Origin: Arctopsyche grandis
Lineage: Eukaryota > Arthropoda > Insecta > Trichoptera > Hydropsychidae
Assembly (NCBI RefSeq): GCF_051622035.1
Contig: NC_135364.1
Location: 21,975,001 to 22,039,000 of the forward strand
Length of the DNA: 64,000 nucleotides
Direction: 5' to 3'
Shown: in pieces, positions 23,961 through 49,081 of the stretch
Numbering within the stretch: the stretch's first letter is position 1
How the letters are laid out: every line of letters begins with the position of its first letter
Notes under the pieces: generated by a model
Told to the model about the DNA's origin: nothing
What the model saw: the letters and a program-made list of their open reading frames with translations, nothing else
Databases searched by the model: none
Position numbers and translations under genes: made by a program

Positions 23961-24631
23961 CATATATCCAGGCGCGGCTCGTGCATAGGAACTGCGGCGC
24001 TGCAGCACCCCCAGAAAAATTACAAAAAAAATCGCATTTACAACTTGTATTTAGATATATTTGACCGGTCTCCGTGACGAGACAGAATGTTAAATTACAG
24101 AAAACACAAATATCGGAAGGCAAAGATCTAAAATCGAAAGATATTAAGTCGAAAGATCAAAAAAAATGGTGCATGGTAAACAGTACATACTCACGTACAT
24201 ACTCACTTAATTTGCGCGAGCAGGATACAACAGGAACAAGAGGAACAGGCTTTTCCTCCCGTATTAATGTGCGCGCGCAGAATACGGGAGGAAAAGCCTG
24301 TTCCACTTGTTCCTGTTGTATCCCGCTCGCACAAATTAAGTGAGTATGTACCGTTTACCATGCACCATTTTTTTTTACCTTTCGACTTAAGATCTTTCGA
24401 TTTTCGATCTTTGCCTTCCGATATTTGTGTTTTCTGTAATTTAACATTCTGTCTCGTCACGTAGACCCATATTTGACATACTCATTAATAATGATAATGT
24501 AAAATATCTTATCATTCTTATTTAAATTATATTCACAAGTTGTAAATGTATACAAATGTGATTTTTTTGTATTTTTTCTGGGGGTGCTGCAGCGCCGCAG
24601 TTCCTATGCACGAGCCGCGTCTGCGTATATC
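23961..24631. mobile_element. hAT-like MITE hosting a nested foldback
   Basis: The element proper is 23969-24623. It has inverted repeats of about 50 bp beginning 'caggcgcggctcgtgcatag' and, inverted, 'cagacgcggctcgtgcatag'. Flanks catatatc and cgtatatc match at 7 of 8 bases, as for an 8-bp target duplication. The foldback at 24066-24468 is inserted inside it. The right end and flank are also present at 11.64-11.75 kb. Confidence 0.8.
24057..24477. mobile_element. Foldback element, 9-bp TSD, copy 1
   Basis: The element proper is 24066-24468 (403 bp), flanked by a perfect 9-bp direct repeat, atatttgac. Arms of about 190 bp are near-perfect inverse copies and include 'caaatatcggaaggcaaaga', 'gatcttaagtcgaaag'-type and 'cgcgagcaggatacaacagg' sequence; the centre is a short gcgcgcgc spacer. 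It has no protein. A 9-bp duplication with long inverted repeats points to the Mutator (MULE) superfamily. Confidence 0.88.
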
Positions 24632-24735
24632 ATATGTAAAATATAATATAATACGTAGTAAGTAAAAATTCATCGTATCGACCAATAAAATAAAGCTTTT
24701 TTTTATTAACATTTAAAATCAAAGAAGTTCTTTTG

Positions 24736-25330
24736 TTTCATGTTCGATATTTAAACTCGAACAAGAACGGTCGACCAATCAGAGCGCGCGCTTTGAATAA
24801 AAAGCATTTCAAATTTAAAATTTTCACCGCAACCCCAACCGAAGCGGCGTGGCGCTGTCAACCCAACCGCCATATTAATTATCGATACAGATCGGCTTGT
24901 TTTGTTCGGCTGTAATTGTCGGCTTTGTTTCTTGGATGGCACGTAGAGCACGACGGCAAGAGTGGGCACGTGTGGCTGTCGGCCGGCGACTCCGGAGTCA
25001 GGGTGAAGGGCCTCGAAGCCTCCGGTCGACCGACGAGGCATCGAGGGTCTCTCAAGAAGAGGAGCAGCCGGAGACACGGTCAGGTGGGCAGCCAGCTCGT
25101 CATGCTCCGCGCAACACCAACACCTCGTCGACAACCGCCTCGACAGCCCCAGCGCCATAGTTCACCGCCATTAAATGGGTGCCTATTAGACGAAGACGAT
25201 CATCGAGTAATCGATTCGATTCTCGTTTCAATTTGCCATTCCCACGGATGGTTTCATTGCCGTGGCTTTCCATACGTCGCAACACCGATCCGATCATGTA
25301 TACTTGACAAACCGTGACCAAAGCTATTCG
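24736..25330 (+). promoter_or_regulatory. CpG-rich islet, possible promoter or 5' exon
   Basis: GC-rich and CpG-rich for 500 bp, with a CCAAT-type 'gaccaatcagagcg' near 24774 and a donor-like 'cacggtcag|gtgggc' near 25083. Open frames of 87-135 codons exist on both strands and in several phases, as expected of GC-rich DNA. None resembles a known protein. It may be an unrecognised 5' exon. Confidence 0.28.
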
Positions 25331-25626
25331 GTGGTTACTGCAAGTCGGCGGTTTCATATGGAACTTTTTGCACTGACTTAAGGATGTAAGAATTATTTAA
25401 TGAAGGGATACCGAGCTCGCTGCTTCAGCGTGGCGAATTTTTATGGTTATCCAACTGCATGTGTATAACATAATAAAATATTGATTGTAAAATGTTGGCC
25501 ACACAAATTATCTATCAACGTTGCTCTCATTGAAGTTGATCAAAATCAATGTACAGACAAACATATGTATGTACTAAAAGTTTTGGTTTTCGGTCTGTTT
25601 TTCTAGTTAATACCCCGAATTAATAT

Positions 25627-26030
25627 GAGTTATACCGGTCTCCGTGACGGGCCGGAATGTGAAATGCCGGAAAACGCAAATATCGGAAGGCAAAGATCGA
25701 AAATCGAAAGATAAAAAAAGGGTGCATGGTAAACGGTACATACTCAATTAATTTGTGCGAGCGGGATACAACAGGAACAAGTGGAACAGGCTTTTCCTTC
25801 CGTATTCTGCGCGCGCACATTAATACGGGAGGAAAAGCCTGTTCCTCTTGTTCCTGTTGTATCCTGCTCGCGCAAATTAAGTGAGTGTGTACGTGAGTAT
25901 GTACTGTTTACCATGCACCCTTTTTTTTGATCTTTCGACTTGAGATCTTTCGATTTTCGATCATTGCCTTCCGATATTTGCGTTTTCCGGCATTTCACAT
26001 TCCGGTCCGTGAGGTAGACCCGATTTATAC
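25627..26030. mobile_element. Foldback element, 9-bp TSD, copy 2
   Basis: The element proper is 25636-26021 (386 bp), flanked by gagttatac and gatttatac (8 of 9 match). Same arms as copy 1, here starting 'cggtctccgtgacgggccgg' and ending 'tccgtgaggtagaccc'. Confidence 0.86.
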
Positions 26031-26066
26031 AAATGTTGATATAATTAAAGAGCGGCCGATTTAACT

Positions 26067-26190
26067 TTACAAACAATGCAGCATTTTTATTACATAAGTC
26101 GCCTAAAGTAAATTACTTGCACTAAAAAACTCGAAATTAACGAGACATCTATGAATTTAAACTTAAAATTAAAGCCCATGCTGCTGGCTT
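26067..26190 (-). repeat. SINE fragment, minus orientation
   Basis: 'acaatgcagcatttttatta', 'cgagacatctatgaatt' and terminal 'catgctgctggc' are present; the core and tail hairpin are deleted. Confidence 0.6.
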
Positions 26191-26597
26191 CTGCAAACAG
26201 TTCTTGTAACCACTTTGAAAAAATTTCAGTCAGCCTAAATATACTATACATATGAGACATTTCATGTAACTATATGTAGATTAGATCCTACGAAAGACAG
26301 AATCTAATATACATACCTTCATATCCACATAGAAAAAAAAATTTTGTTAAATGCAATTTTAGAATCTTTGGACTCATATTGTATCATGCTCTGTTTGTGA
26401 ACAAAGGCTTATATATGTATATTAGTAGACAAACTTGTCTGCCGATAAGTTTTCCAACAAATCTCCACATTCTGACTTCTGAATTCTAACTTTGTTGTGG
26501 AAACCTTCTTACATCATTTAAAAATCCACACACTCCCTTTTGTTCAACTATCTAAAAAAATACCATTCTACATTAAAAAATTAACACGACCGACAAC

Positions 26598-26876
26598 AAT
26601 TAGGGCGAAAACACACAGCGATGCACGTGGCACGGGGCGTTTTTTAGATACTTTTAAACATGCGAAGAAAATGGGTGGTGCCTTGCACATAATCATGGAA
26701 CGCCCAACACTCCCCGCCCCAAAATAACCCTCTGGAGTGTTTTCGGTAAAATTGTATCCTTGCATTTATCCTTGCTTGACAGTGATCGACAACAGTGTAT
26801 CCCATATTTATCGTACCCCATAGACCACCCATAGACGTGCCGTTCTTCCCTGTGTGTTTTCGTCCTTAATCTAGGG
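26598..26876. mobile_element. TTAA-type MITE, GGGCGAAAACACACAG family
   Basis: Left end 'ttagggcgaaaacacacagc', right end 'ctgtgtgttttcgtccttaa', so the TTAA is intact on the right and mutated on the left. The interior includes 'ttttcggtaaaattgtatcc', shared with 44.8 and 50.5 kb. Confidence 0.78.
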
Positions 26877-26879
26877 ACT

Positions 26880-27800
26880 TTTATTTAGAACGAATTGAGA
26901 CGAAAGTAAATTTTTAACAGCTGATTTTTTTCATGATGATCTTCTACGAACGAATAATTCAATAAAGATCTTTCTAAAATGTAACCGATTGATATTTCGT
27001 TCGTTCAGTCACTCTCAATAATTTTTAAGCATACCTATGAACATGAATGGACAAGAGTTGGCTCAAAAACCAGTAGCATAAATAAACCACAAAATTGCGA
27101 AACTTTTTGTGGTTTAACTGATGTATAATATACTTTTTTTTAATTATAATATTATAGTGTCTACTCAATGCCACAGACAATCGTCTAGTTCCGCTGGTTG
27201 AACGAATCGTACGATTCCTGTGAATGAACATCGTCTTCTTGGTACGTAAATTTTCTTGGAAATTTCAGAATTATATACTGCATTTCCAAGTTACCACCGA
27301 TTGCGGTTACCGGCTGTCGGTGGTAATTGCCGAAGCATTCTACTAATATCTACTTGCCTGTGGATTTAAAACCACCACGATCGTGCTGCTCGGTAATGGC
27401 TCACACTCAAAATGGTATCTGGGTCTGCGTAGCGTGCCTTACCAGCTCTCGGGCACATTGCCATAAAGAGCGTATGCACTTTTACGAGACCCAGAGCCAG
27501 CTGTAGAATTCACTCAATCGCTTTTATTTTATTTAAAAGTAAAATTAAAAAATAAAACTATTACTGAAATGATCTTCTAATATCATACTTCAAACTTTTA
27601 GATCAGTAATAGTCAGTTTGGAACCATCTACAAAAGTAGAACTGAACAGTAATAACTAAAGCGCGGACCCAGAGCGCGCCGTCTATTGTTCAATTATTGT
27701 AAATGCTTTATAAAAAAGGTTCTGCAAACCTTTAACAATGCATTTACAACATTTTAACACTGGATGGCCCCCTCAGGGTCCGGGCTTTAGTAATAACAAG
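26880..27800. other. Intergenic, no gene seen
   Basis: A moderately GC-rich stretch (27280-27500) contains a short inverted pair 'ttaccaccgattgcggt' / 'accggctgtcggtggtaa'. The segment near 27725-27755 ('cctttaacaatgcatttac') recurs inverted near 50990, so it is probably another unnamed repeat. Confidence 0.45.
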
Positions 27801-27804
27801 TCAG

Positions 27805-28035
27805 TAATTAACAGGGCTGTAGAGTCGAATCAAAATGTACTGACTCCGACTCCGAATCCAAACTCCGACTTACTTAAGCGATTTAAGCAAAATGGACTTT
27901 TCATGCCAACGTATAAAATTATTATATTAGTAATATAAATAATGGTGATTTTCGAAATATGAAACAATTAAAGGAGTTAAAAAATTCATTAAAGAAATTG
28001 ACATGTAAACCAATTTTTTTTACATATTTATTTAT
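27805..28035 (+). mobile_element. Decayed copy of the 36.97-kb hAT family
   Basis: 'cagggctgtagagtcgaatc', then 'gactccgactccgaatcc' and 'ggacttttcatgccaacg' match the left end at 36969. Only the left portion remains. Confidence 0.65.
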
Positions 28036-28140
28036 TTATTTATTTATTTAACATATTAGCCACAGTGACATTACAGAGATCTCCAACGCGTCGCTGTGGC
28101 CGGTCATTCAGTAATAATAACATGATAACAGTAATAATAA

Positions 28141-29642
28141 CTTATAATCAGTGGCGGACTGGCCATACAAGCGAACATGCCCGATGGCATGTGGGCCCCA
28201 CTATCAGTTAGAAAATATGGGCCCTCAGTAAAAGTAAATAACTTTTTAACTATTTATAGTATATTGCAACTTTGGGACCTAAAGTTTGGGTATTTCAACA
28301 AAACAAATTTCTTACTATATACACAAACAACTAATACCTGCTTTAACAGCCCAAGGATCGGTTAACTTTTTTTATTAGGCTCGAATCGTGTAAGTTTCAA
28401 AATTTGCGTGGGCCCATTTCCAACGTCAATATTATGTATATACCAATACCTATGTAACAACTAACTACTGAAATATAAATGGGAATAAACAAATTTTCGT
28501 GAATAATATAAACAGAACTGCTTAAAGGAATTTTGATAAGACGATTAATCATCAAACAACGATTTAAATTTACTCCATACTTTCAAAATAACATTTGATT
28601 ATACTTCGATGATATAGTAAGATTTAAATACACAATTTTAAACAGTTTCCGAATATAAAATCTATTCTTAATCTAGACACATCCATGTAAATAGAAATAT
28701 AGGATAGGGGCCCCCTCCCCAAAATCCCGATTTTCGATTAACATTAATTGAAAATATTATGCATTTTTTTCAGGGACGTAATTTGGGGGGGCCATAGGGG
28801 GGCACTTGCCCCCCTAAATTAAGGAACAGTGTGAATTTAGAAAATATTATGAATTTAATGATTAATGAGATACTATGGATCTATGAATGCTACGTTTATT
28901 TCTTATGTACATATGTTATTTTTGGGTAACTAATAAAATAATCGCTGTTATGTGCTTTGAAGAAAAACAAAACAAAAATTTATCTATTGTTATTACGTAC
29001 TTACATATGTACATAGATAAAGTGAAAAGACAGTTGGTAGAAATTAAGTTAATTGATAGTTTTTTGATGACTCAGTTTGATGGTCGATTAATGTTGACCA
29101 TGTGAAGATTTGTGGAAAAAAATTTTCGCCTGCGGCGCTTTTTTCTCTTTTTACATAATATTTTTTTATAATTACTTTTTCAAAAATAAGTTCCTTTTTT
29201 TTATATTTTATAAGTCAATAAGGTAAAGGATATTTTCCATTTTTATTCTGATATAAAAAAGATTTTTTGAAAAAAAATTCAATTTGACCAATCTTTGCCT
29301 GCCCCCCCCAAGAAAAAGCTGAAATGACGTCCCTGATTGTTTTCTACCGAAAGTAAAAGCCGCTTTTATGCCGCATTCTATTTACCCAGGACAAGGGTTA
29401 AAACGAAATATCTGTAGAATGAAATTTGTGGATCTATTTTGCTTTTGCCATTTTTCTTGTACCTGAATTTGTTTATTCCCATTTTTGAAAATTTCATTTA
29501 TTTTTTCCCCTTGATTTTTAGCGTGGTGGAAAGAAGAAAATTTTGTTATATGGGGGGGGGACAAATTTTTTTAACCCTGGGGGGGCCCCCTTTGACTCCT
29601 GGCATGCACTGATTTCAGTCCCAGTCCGCCACTGCTTATAAT
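28141..29642 (+). mobile_element. hAT composite, CAGTGGCGGACTGG ends, copy 1
   Basis: The element proper is 28149-29634 (1486 bp). Ends are 'cagtggcggactggccatac' and the inverse 'cagtggcggactgggactg'. The flanking cttataat is a perfect 8-bp target duplication. A second, smaller CAGGGACGT-ended element (28771-29334) is nested inside. No intact transposase. The same nested composite is at 58663-60623 in opposite orientation. Confidence 0.92.
28771..29334 (+). mobile_element. Nested CAGGGACGT element
   Basis: Ends 'cagggacgtaatttgggggg' and, inverted, 'cagggacgtcatttcagc'. Flanks attttttt and attgtttt match at 7 of 8, so an 8-bp (hAT-type) duplication is likely. It is present in both copies of the host composite, and a lone end occurs at about 2505-2527. 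Confidence 0.75.
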
Positions 29643-29714
29643 AATAACAATATTAACACAACATCATTAAAATCATAAAATCATAAAAAAAAAGAAAAAA
29701 CATAGATAAACATA

Positions 29715-30500
29715 GATAAATATATACCAGGAAGGCCTTAATTTTTTTTTACATATATACCAGGTAAACCCCAATTCGTCTTTCTGGTCAATTGCAAACA
29801 ATGCAGCATTTTTATTACATAAATCACTGAATTACGAGACACTAAAACTCGAAATTAATGAGACATCTATGAATATATTTTATATAACTTGTATATAAAT
29901 ATAATATAACATAATATAATATAATATAATATATCATATAATACAATATAATATCTATATACGAGTATATAAAATTGAATGTCTGTGTGTGTGTCTCGAA
30001 TAGGCTTCTAAACCACTGAAACGATTACGATGGAACTTTCAGGATGTGTTGTATGCATGTCCGGGAAGATTACTGTGAAAAAAAAATCACCCAAAAACGG
30101 GAATGGAAACGGCAAAAACGGGAATGAGTATTGCAACACTATAATTTCAAATTAGTCATTGTCATTGCAACACTATACCTTCAAATTCGCGTCGCGACAA
30201 ACGTGTTCGCTGCCTGCGTTTTTCTGACAAATGGGAACGGGAACAAGAACAGAAACGGGAACGGGAACGGGAATTGCATGCGTTATTGTGGCAATGCAAC
30301 GCAAGGCGGGTTCAGCTAGTAATATAATATAATATAATAGAATATAACTTGTATATACGTTTTATTGTATATTAATCATACTTGAATAGTGGTGACATAT
30401 TAGGTAGGGTAGTTTTTAGCAAATTTTAATAGAGGAGTCGTTTCAATAATGAAATCAGAAAAATTGGCAAACTCTGATAGGAGACGATTGACTTGAATTA
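29715..30500 (-). repeat. SINE interrupted by a Helitron
   Basis: The tail and body ('ataccaggaaggcc', 'caatgcagcatttttattac', 'gagacatctatgaat') lie at 29715-29900. The core ('gaggagtcgtttcaataatg', 'ggcaaactctgatagg') resumes at about 30370-30500 on the far side of the Helitron. The tRNA-like head is lost. Confidence 0.65.
29954..30319 (+). mobile_element. Non-autonomous Helitron
   Basis: Starts TC ('tctatatacgagtatat', then 'gaatgtctgtgtgtgtgtc') and ends 'ggcgggttcagctag', between A and T. A 3' subterminal hairpin forms around 'gcgttattgtggcaatgcaac'. The aacggg-rich interior matches 32881-33237. No coding capacity. Confidence 0.88.
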
Positions 30501-30522
30501 TTCGTAATGAAATTGGTATAAA

Positions 30523-30987
30523 TCAGCGGTCTTCAAACTGGGAGGCGCGCCTCCCAGGGGAGGCACAAAAACTTTTTATTAAAAAAATAATTTTCATACC
30601 ATAATATCTACAAATAAATAAAACTTCATATCGTAGCTTAACAGTAGAAAAGTATTTGCAAAGCTGTATGCTGATTTGAAAGCTAATTATACCTCACTTT
30701 TGTATTATTGTCTAGTTCGTGCAAAAATGATTCAAAGGGTGTTTGAACTCAAAGAAGAAATAGCATCCTTTCTCGAAGAAAACCAACATGAAGAGGCACA
30801 TTTGTGGACGAACGATAATTTTATTGTTAAACTTGCCTATTAGGTTGAAATTTGTGGAAAATTGAGCGGTTTAAATAAATCAATGCAGGGATCACAAATA
30901 CATCCACTTGCTCAAAAGAACAATTTTTTCGATTCAAATAAATTTAATAAAAAAACAAATGAATATTTACTATTAGATTCACCATGT
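30523..30987 (+). pseudogene. hAT transposase fragment, broken
   Basis: Begins with a terminal-repeat-like 'cagcggtcttcaaactggga'. It then encodes a stop-interrupted remnant: 'CLVRAKMIQRVFELKEEI', 'SFLEENQHEEAHLW', 'LAY' followed by a stop, then 'GKLSGLNKSMQGSQIHPLAQ'. This layout (FLEE...LAYL.DIF..LN.L..LQG) is that of ZBED5/SCAND3-type hAT transposases. It is cut by the TTAA MITE at 30988 and lacks the catalytic ends. Confidence 0.7.
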
Positions 30988-31515
30988 TTAAGAGGGCTGT
31001 ACACCCGAAACCCTAATTTTGTTGCCGTTCCTTTCTTTGATATATATATTGAGTGAATGCGACAATATATATCAATATATATATATATATATATATAGTG
31101 AAAGCGACAGTTGCGCTTCGACCAGATAATACGTATTTTAAATCAACAAAATCGAGGTCTCGTATTCTCCTATTTTCTCCTCCAAAACTGAACCAATTTT
31201 TAAAAAAATTTCATCATCGGTATGAGAAAGATATTTTCTGTGCAACTATGTGCGTATTTTGTTTAAATCTAACGTTAAATAAGCACGCTGGACTCTTTTC
31301 ATGGGTGTAAAAAAGAGGCGATTTTATAGATGTTTGCGGCTCCTAGCTCCTATAAAAAATAACTGCTAAAAAAAAAACGATAGATGCATCCGATAGATAG
31401 ATGCAATATGGATATCAATAGCATATTAAAAAATAATTTCTCTAGTGCCATAATTGAGGAAGGGAGAAGTGTAATACGTTTGTATGGACAAGGCGCTGGT
31501 GTCCAGCCCTCTTAA
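30988..31515. mobile_element. TTAA-flanked MITE, GAGGGCTG ends, copy 1
   Basis: TTAA on both sides. Ends are 'gagggctgtacacccgaaac' and the inverse 'gagggctggacaccagcgcc'. Interior 'gcgcttcgaccagataata' and a (TA)n patch. Same length and structure as 37671-38208. Confidence 0.87.
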
Positions 31516-31539
31516 GCTGTTTATATTACAAATACTGAC

Positions 31540-32140
31540 CAAAGCCGATCCTGTGTGAGATCGAAGCTGCAACCACACACCCTAACCCAGAACTAAAGTT
31601 AGACGTTATTAAATTGGCATCCGATTGTGGGTTAAGGCGTGCAGTCACGTATAGGAGGATACTTTAATCAGCATGCACCAAGCGATAATGACATGAACTG
31701 TTAGCTACCTTCGAGGGCTATCATCAGGGCGGAGAAACGGTTTGAATATCGTTGAAAATTTCCACGACTACACTCCTCACTCGTCATTCCTGTGGGGCAT
31801 GTGAAGACGGGCGGTAGCCCGATGGTATTCTTCTTTCTTCCATTCTTTCTTTTTCATTTTTGAAGGGTCCGAACGCGGCTCATTACCCTCGGCCAGCTAA
31901 TTCCACTTTTCCATATCGCTACGCGCGTAACTAATTGTCGCGATTAGGATGCTCGGTCACGGGGTGAACAATAAACCCTGGCTTCGGCCCTGAACTGGGC
32001 GCCAGCAGGTGGAAGCCAGCCGTCGACAACCTTTCGTTATGATTTGACACGCTCGCATTATTACCAAACCGAATTTCAATTACCATATTCGATTTCCGAA
32101 GTCAGGATTTTTAATTGTGCCTTATTCAAATCCAGCGTCT
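31540..32140. other. Unassigned balanced-composition stretch
   Basis: About 600 bp of non-repetitive, roughly 45-50% GC sequence with no long open frame on either strand. It stands out against the AT-rich transposon debris. I recognise neither an RNA gene nor a transposon. Confidence 0.3.
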
Positions 32141-32387
32141 GTAACTGGTTAACCCTTTGAATGCTGACCAACGCCGATCGGCGTTTTGCTGAGCCTACAA
32201 AACGCCGATAGGCGTTGTATATTGAGCATGTACAAATAAACAAGAATACTACTTGCTAAGCCGTAAAGGTAGCATTGAACATGGGTCTTGTAATCCATGT
32301 CATTTATTTGTCAACATTTAAAATAATAGTAATAATAACTTTTATTACAGACGATAGGGAGAATAGTGCAATCCCCAACATTCATAT

Positions 32388-32880
32388 AACCAGCAGCGTG
32401 GTCTAGTGGTGAATGTTGAATTATTTCGTACTTGATGTTACGGGTTCGATTCCCACTAAGTCTCGTTGTTGGCCAGACCTTGGTTTGTCGAGGTCGATCG
32501 TTTCCTATCAGAATTTGCCAATTTTTCTGATTTTCATTGAAACAGTTCTTGTAAAATCGGCTTTTCCTTCCCAATTTTCTGTTGCAAGCCTTGAGTTATG
32601 GTTATATCTTAGGTTTCGCCATATTGCTCACCATAGATGTCTCTATGGTTGTTTATCGAATATAAAAATTTGTATTGTTACATGAAAGTAATTCATCGTT
32701 ATTTATCGTATTCATACGATGTTTGTAATATCTGACCATAGATGTCAGATATTGTTTAGATTTACATGTATCTATGTAATAATTATGTGGACCAGGAAGG
32801 CGCATTTTGGGGTTTACCTGTTAAACCTTCCTGGTATATTTGTATACATGTATGTAAAATAAAAAATAAAATATAAATAA
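32388..32880 (+). repeat. SINE nested in the TTAA element
   Basis: Head 'ccagcagcgtggtctagtgg' and B box 'gggttcgattccc' (the closest to a canonical Pol III B box in the window). Core and 'catagatgtctctatgg' body. Tail hairpin 'ccaggaaggcgcatttt' / 'aaaccttcctgg', then an A-rich end. Confidence 0.87.
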
Positions 32881-33237
32881 TCTATATCTATATACATATA
32901 TATAAAAATGAATGTCTGTGTGTGTGTGTGTGTCTCGAATAGGCTCCTAAGCCACTGAAGCTATTACGATGGAACTTTCAGGATTTGTTGTATGCATGTC
33001 CGGGAAGATTACTGTGAAAAAAAACGGGGAAAACGGGAACGGAAATGGGAAAAACGGGAATGAGTGTCATTCGCTATAATTTCAAATGTTTTCGCGTCCC
33101 GACCAGGGTGTTCGCTGCCTGCGTTGTTCCGAAAAATAGGAACGGGAACGGGAACGAGAAAAGGGAAAGGGAACGAGAACGGGAACGGGAATTCCATGCG
33201 TTATTGTGGCATTGCAACGCATGCAGGGTTCAGCTAG
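32881..33237 (+). mobile_element. Non-autonomous Helitron
   Basis: Starts TC ('tctatatctatatacatat'), with 'gaatgtctgtgtgtgtgtg' near the 5' end. The hairpin atgcgtt / aacgcat (33196-33202 with 33216-33222) lies 11 bp before terminal CTAG, and a T follows. These are textbook Helitron ends. No coding capacity. Confidence 0.92.
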
Positions 33238-33460
33238 TATAATATATGTATATAAAAATGAATGTCTGTGTGTGTGTGTGTGTCTAGAATAGGCTCCTAA
33301 ACCACTGAACTGATTAGGAGGGAACTTTCAGGATTTGTTATATGCATGTCCGGGAAGATAACTGAAAAAAAACGGGAACAGAAACGCTAAAAACGGGATT
33401 GGGTGTCAATGCAACGCTATAATTTCAAATGTTTTCGCGTCACGACCAACGTGGTCTAAA
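33238..33460 (+). mobile_element. Truncated Helitron copy in tandem
   Basis: Directly follows the CTAG end of the previous copy. It repeats the 5' half ('gaatgtctgtgtgtgtgtg', 'gtccgggaagat') but stops near 'gcgtcacgacca', losing the 3' hairpin and CTAG. Confidence 0.75.
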
Positions 33461-33649
33461 CACACCTTTACAAAACTCTAAATCCTCGTCGGTAGTTATC
33501 TAGGGTAGTGATCTAAGGTTTGTTTGAATTAGCTACAATTTTATACCTGCTTTCTATTGGATTTCTAAATAATTCTAGTTGGAAATGTTGGCAAAATTTT
33601 CAGCGTGGCGGGCTTTCAACAGAAAAGACGTCAGCACTCAAAGGGTTAA

Positions 33650-35312
33650 CCGTTTCATGGACAGTCTGTTCTTTTTTTTTTTTCTGAAAAGAGAGTATGC
33701 AAGTTACGTGATACACCATTCGTCCGAAAATCGGAATGATGTGTCAATCGACTAGACGTGACGTCCATAAAAAGTGCCATCAATACTTGGCAATAAAACG
33801 TGAAGCGAATTCTCCTGTGTTCGCTTTATAAAATATAAAAAAAAGCAGATGAGAATTCAGTCCAATATAATATATCTGGGTTTGGTGCATCCGCTCTAAA
33901 ATCGCCAGACAAACGAACGACAGATTAACAGAACGGCAGCTTTAAACGTAATTCTCGTTTTCTCGAATGATAGATTGCACATCAGATGACGAGTAACCTT
34001 TCGATGTGCACAGATGCAATTATTAAAATGGTAATTATTAAAATTGAGTTGGATCTTTCTGGCGAGTTTAATACGGCAAGATTCGGAACTATCAGAGTTT
34101 GCCAATTTATCTGATTTTCATTGAAACCGTTCCAACAAATTGGCAACCTTCACCCATTTATATAAAAATGCTGTAAATTTGTCCATAAATGTCTCGCAAA
34201 TTTTCTAGTTTTCCAGCATCTCGAAATTTGAAGATTTATATTAAAAAAAAACTCGGCAAATGTAAGTTTATCAAAAATGTATCCATAGATGTCTCTATGA
34301 CCCTTTCATACGTTCACTACTGATACCAATATAATTATTTGCAAATAATCCAAGTGGTCAGATTCCCTGTTATATTGGCCTTGTGTCCAATTCAACTTTC
34401 TTACCTAGAATTGGCTTTTTTTTATTTTTGAAGTCACTGTTATGATGCAGCTGTTATAAATGCAACCATAAAACTTGCACCAGAGTTCAGAATTTCATAA
34501 CAGACAAGAAAATATTAGTCCTAATAATCCAGACTATAATGTATACGTAGATGACAGTTAAAATATATCAGGTATTCAAATAAATAATTCGACATGGAAA
34601 TATCGGAAAGAAAAAATCCCAACTATAGAAAAAATATATTTATAATTCAACGTGAATATAGAAAAAAATCACGTACAATGACATAATTCTACCGAATAAA
34701 TATTATACATGTATGCATTACAATAATATACAATATTAACATTGTACTGTGAAGAAAATATACATATTTACAGATATAACGCTTGCCTAGAATTAACGCT
34801 TACATTCCCAATTACATGGCACTAGATTTACCTATATAAATAATAACGTCATAACAAATTTCTAACCGACAGTACGAGTACAAACACGATTCTAAAAACG
34901 TTGTACATGATCATAAAAAAATGGCAGTAGATATTTCAACAAATACATACACATTTTAAAATTTAAAATTTGTTTACAGTACAGGAAAACTTAACTAATA
35001 CAAAATGGCAAGCCTTCCTAGTTAATATATAATAAATAAATCGCAGATTCATTAACGTATCCACTGGTTGATATACACACTAAAGATTCGTAGTAAAATC
35101 ATGGTCTCACTTGACAGATACATATTATCATTATAATATAATAATAAAATGACTTAAAAACACCCACAGATTACAATATTTTCATAAATACATTTTTATC
35201 CTCACTTATTCATTGTACAAAATAAGGCACAGCTTTCCTTTACGTATTTATTTACTATATTTGTGTATATTTTTTAGATAAGTTCACATGTCCCTAGAAT
35301 TTATAACATTCA
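33650..35312. other. 3' flank of the Spps-like gene, with SINE fragment
   Basis: A partial plus-strand SINE core ('cagagtttgccaatttatct', 'ccataaatgtctcg') lies at about 34090-34320. The remainder is AT-rich. Complements of poly(A) signals (tttatt) occur, for example at 35247, within plausible 3'-UTR distance of the stop at 35313. The UTR end cannot be fixed. Confidence 0.5.

Positions 35313-49081
<13,769 letters not shown>

Larger units (their letters stand above)
32149..33649 (-). mobile_element. TTAA-flanked element, copy 2, with nested insertions
   Basis: TTAA on both sides. Left end 'ccctttgaatgctgaccaac' and right end, inverted, 'ccctttgagtgctgacgtc' match the 4767-5336 element in reverse orientation. 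The element is split: 32153-32330 and 33455-33645 are its own sequence, and a SINE and two Helitrons lie between. Confidence 0.85.

Noticed and set aside
24751..25317. 133-135-codon open frames on both strands
   Set aside because: GC-driven openness on both strands, no family resemblance and no coherent start or splice context. Kept only as a possible promoter or 5' exon.
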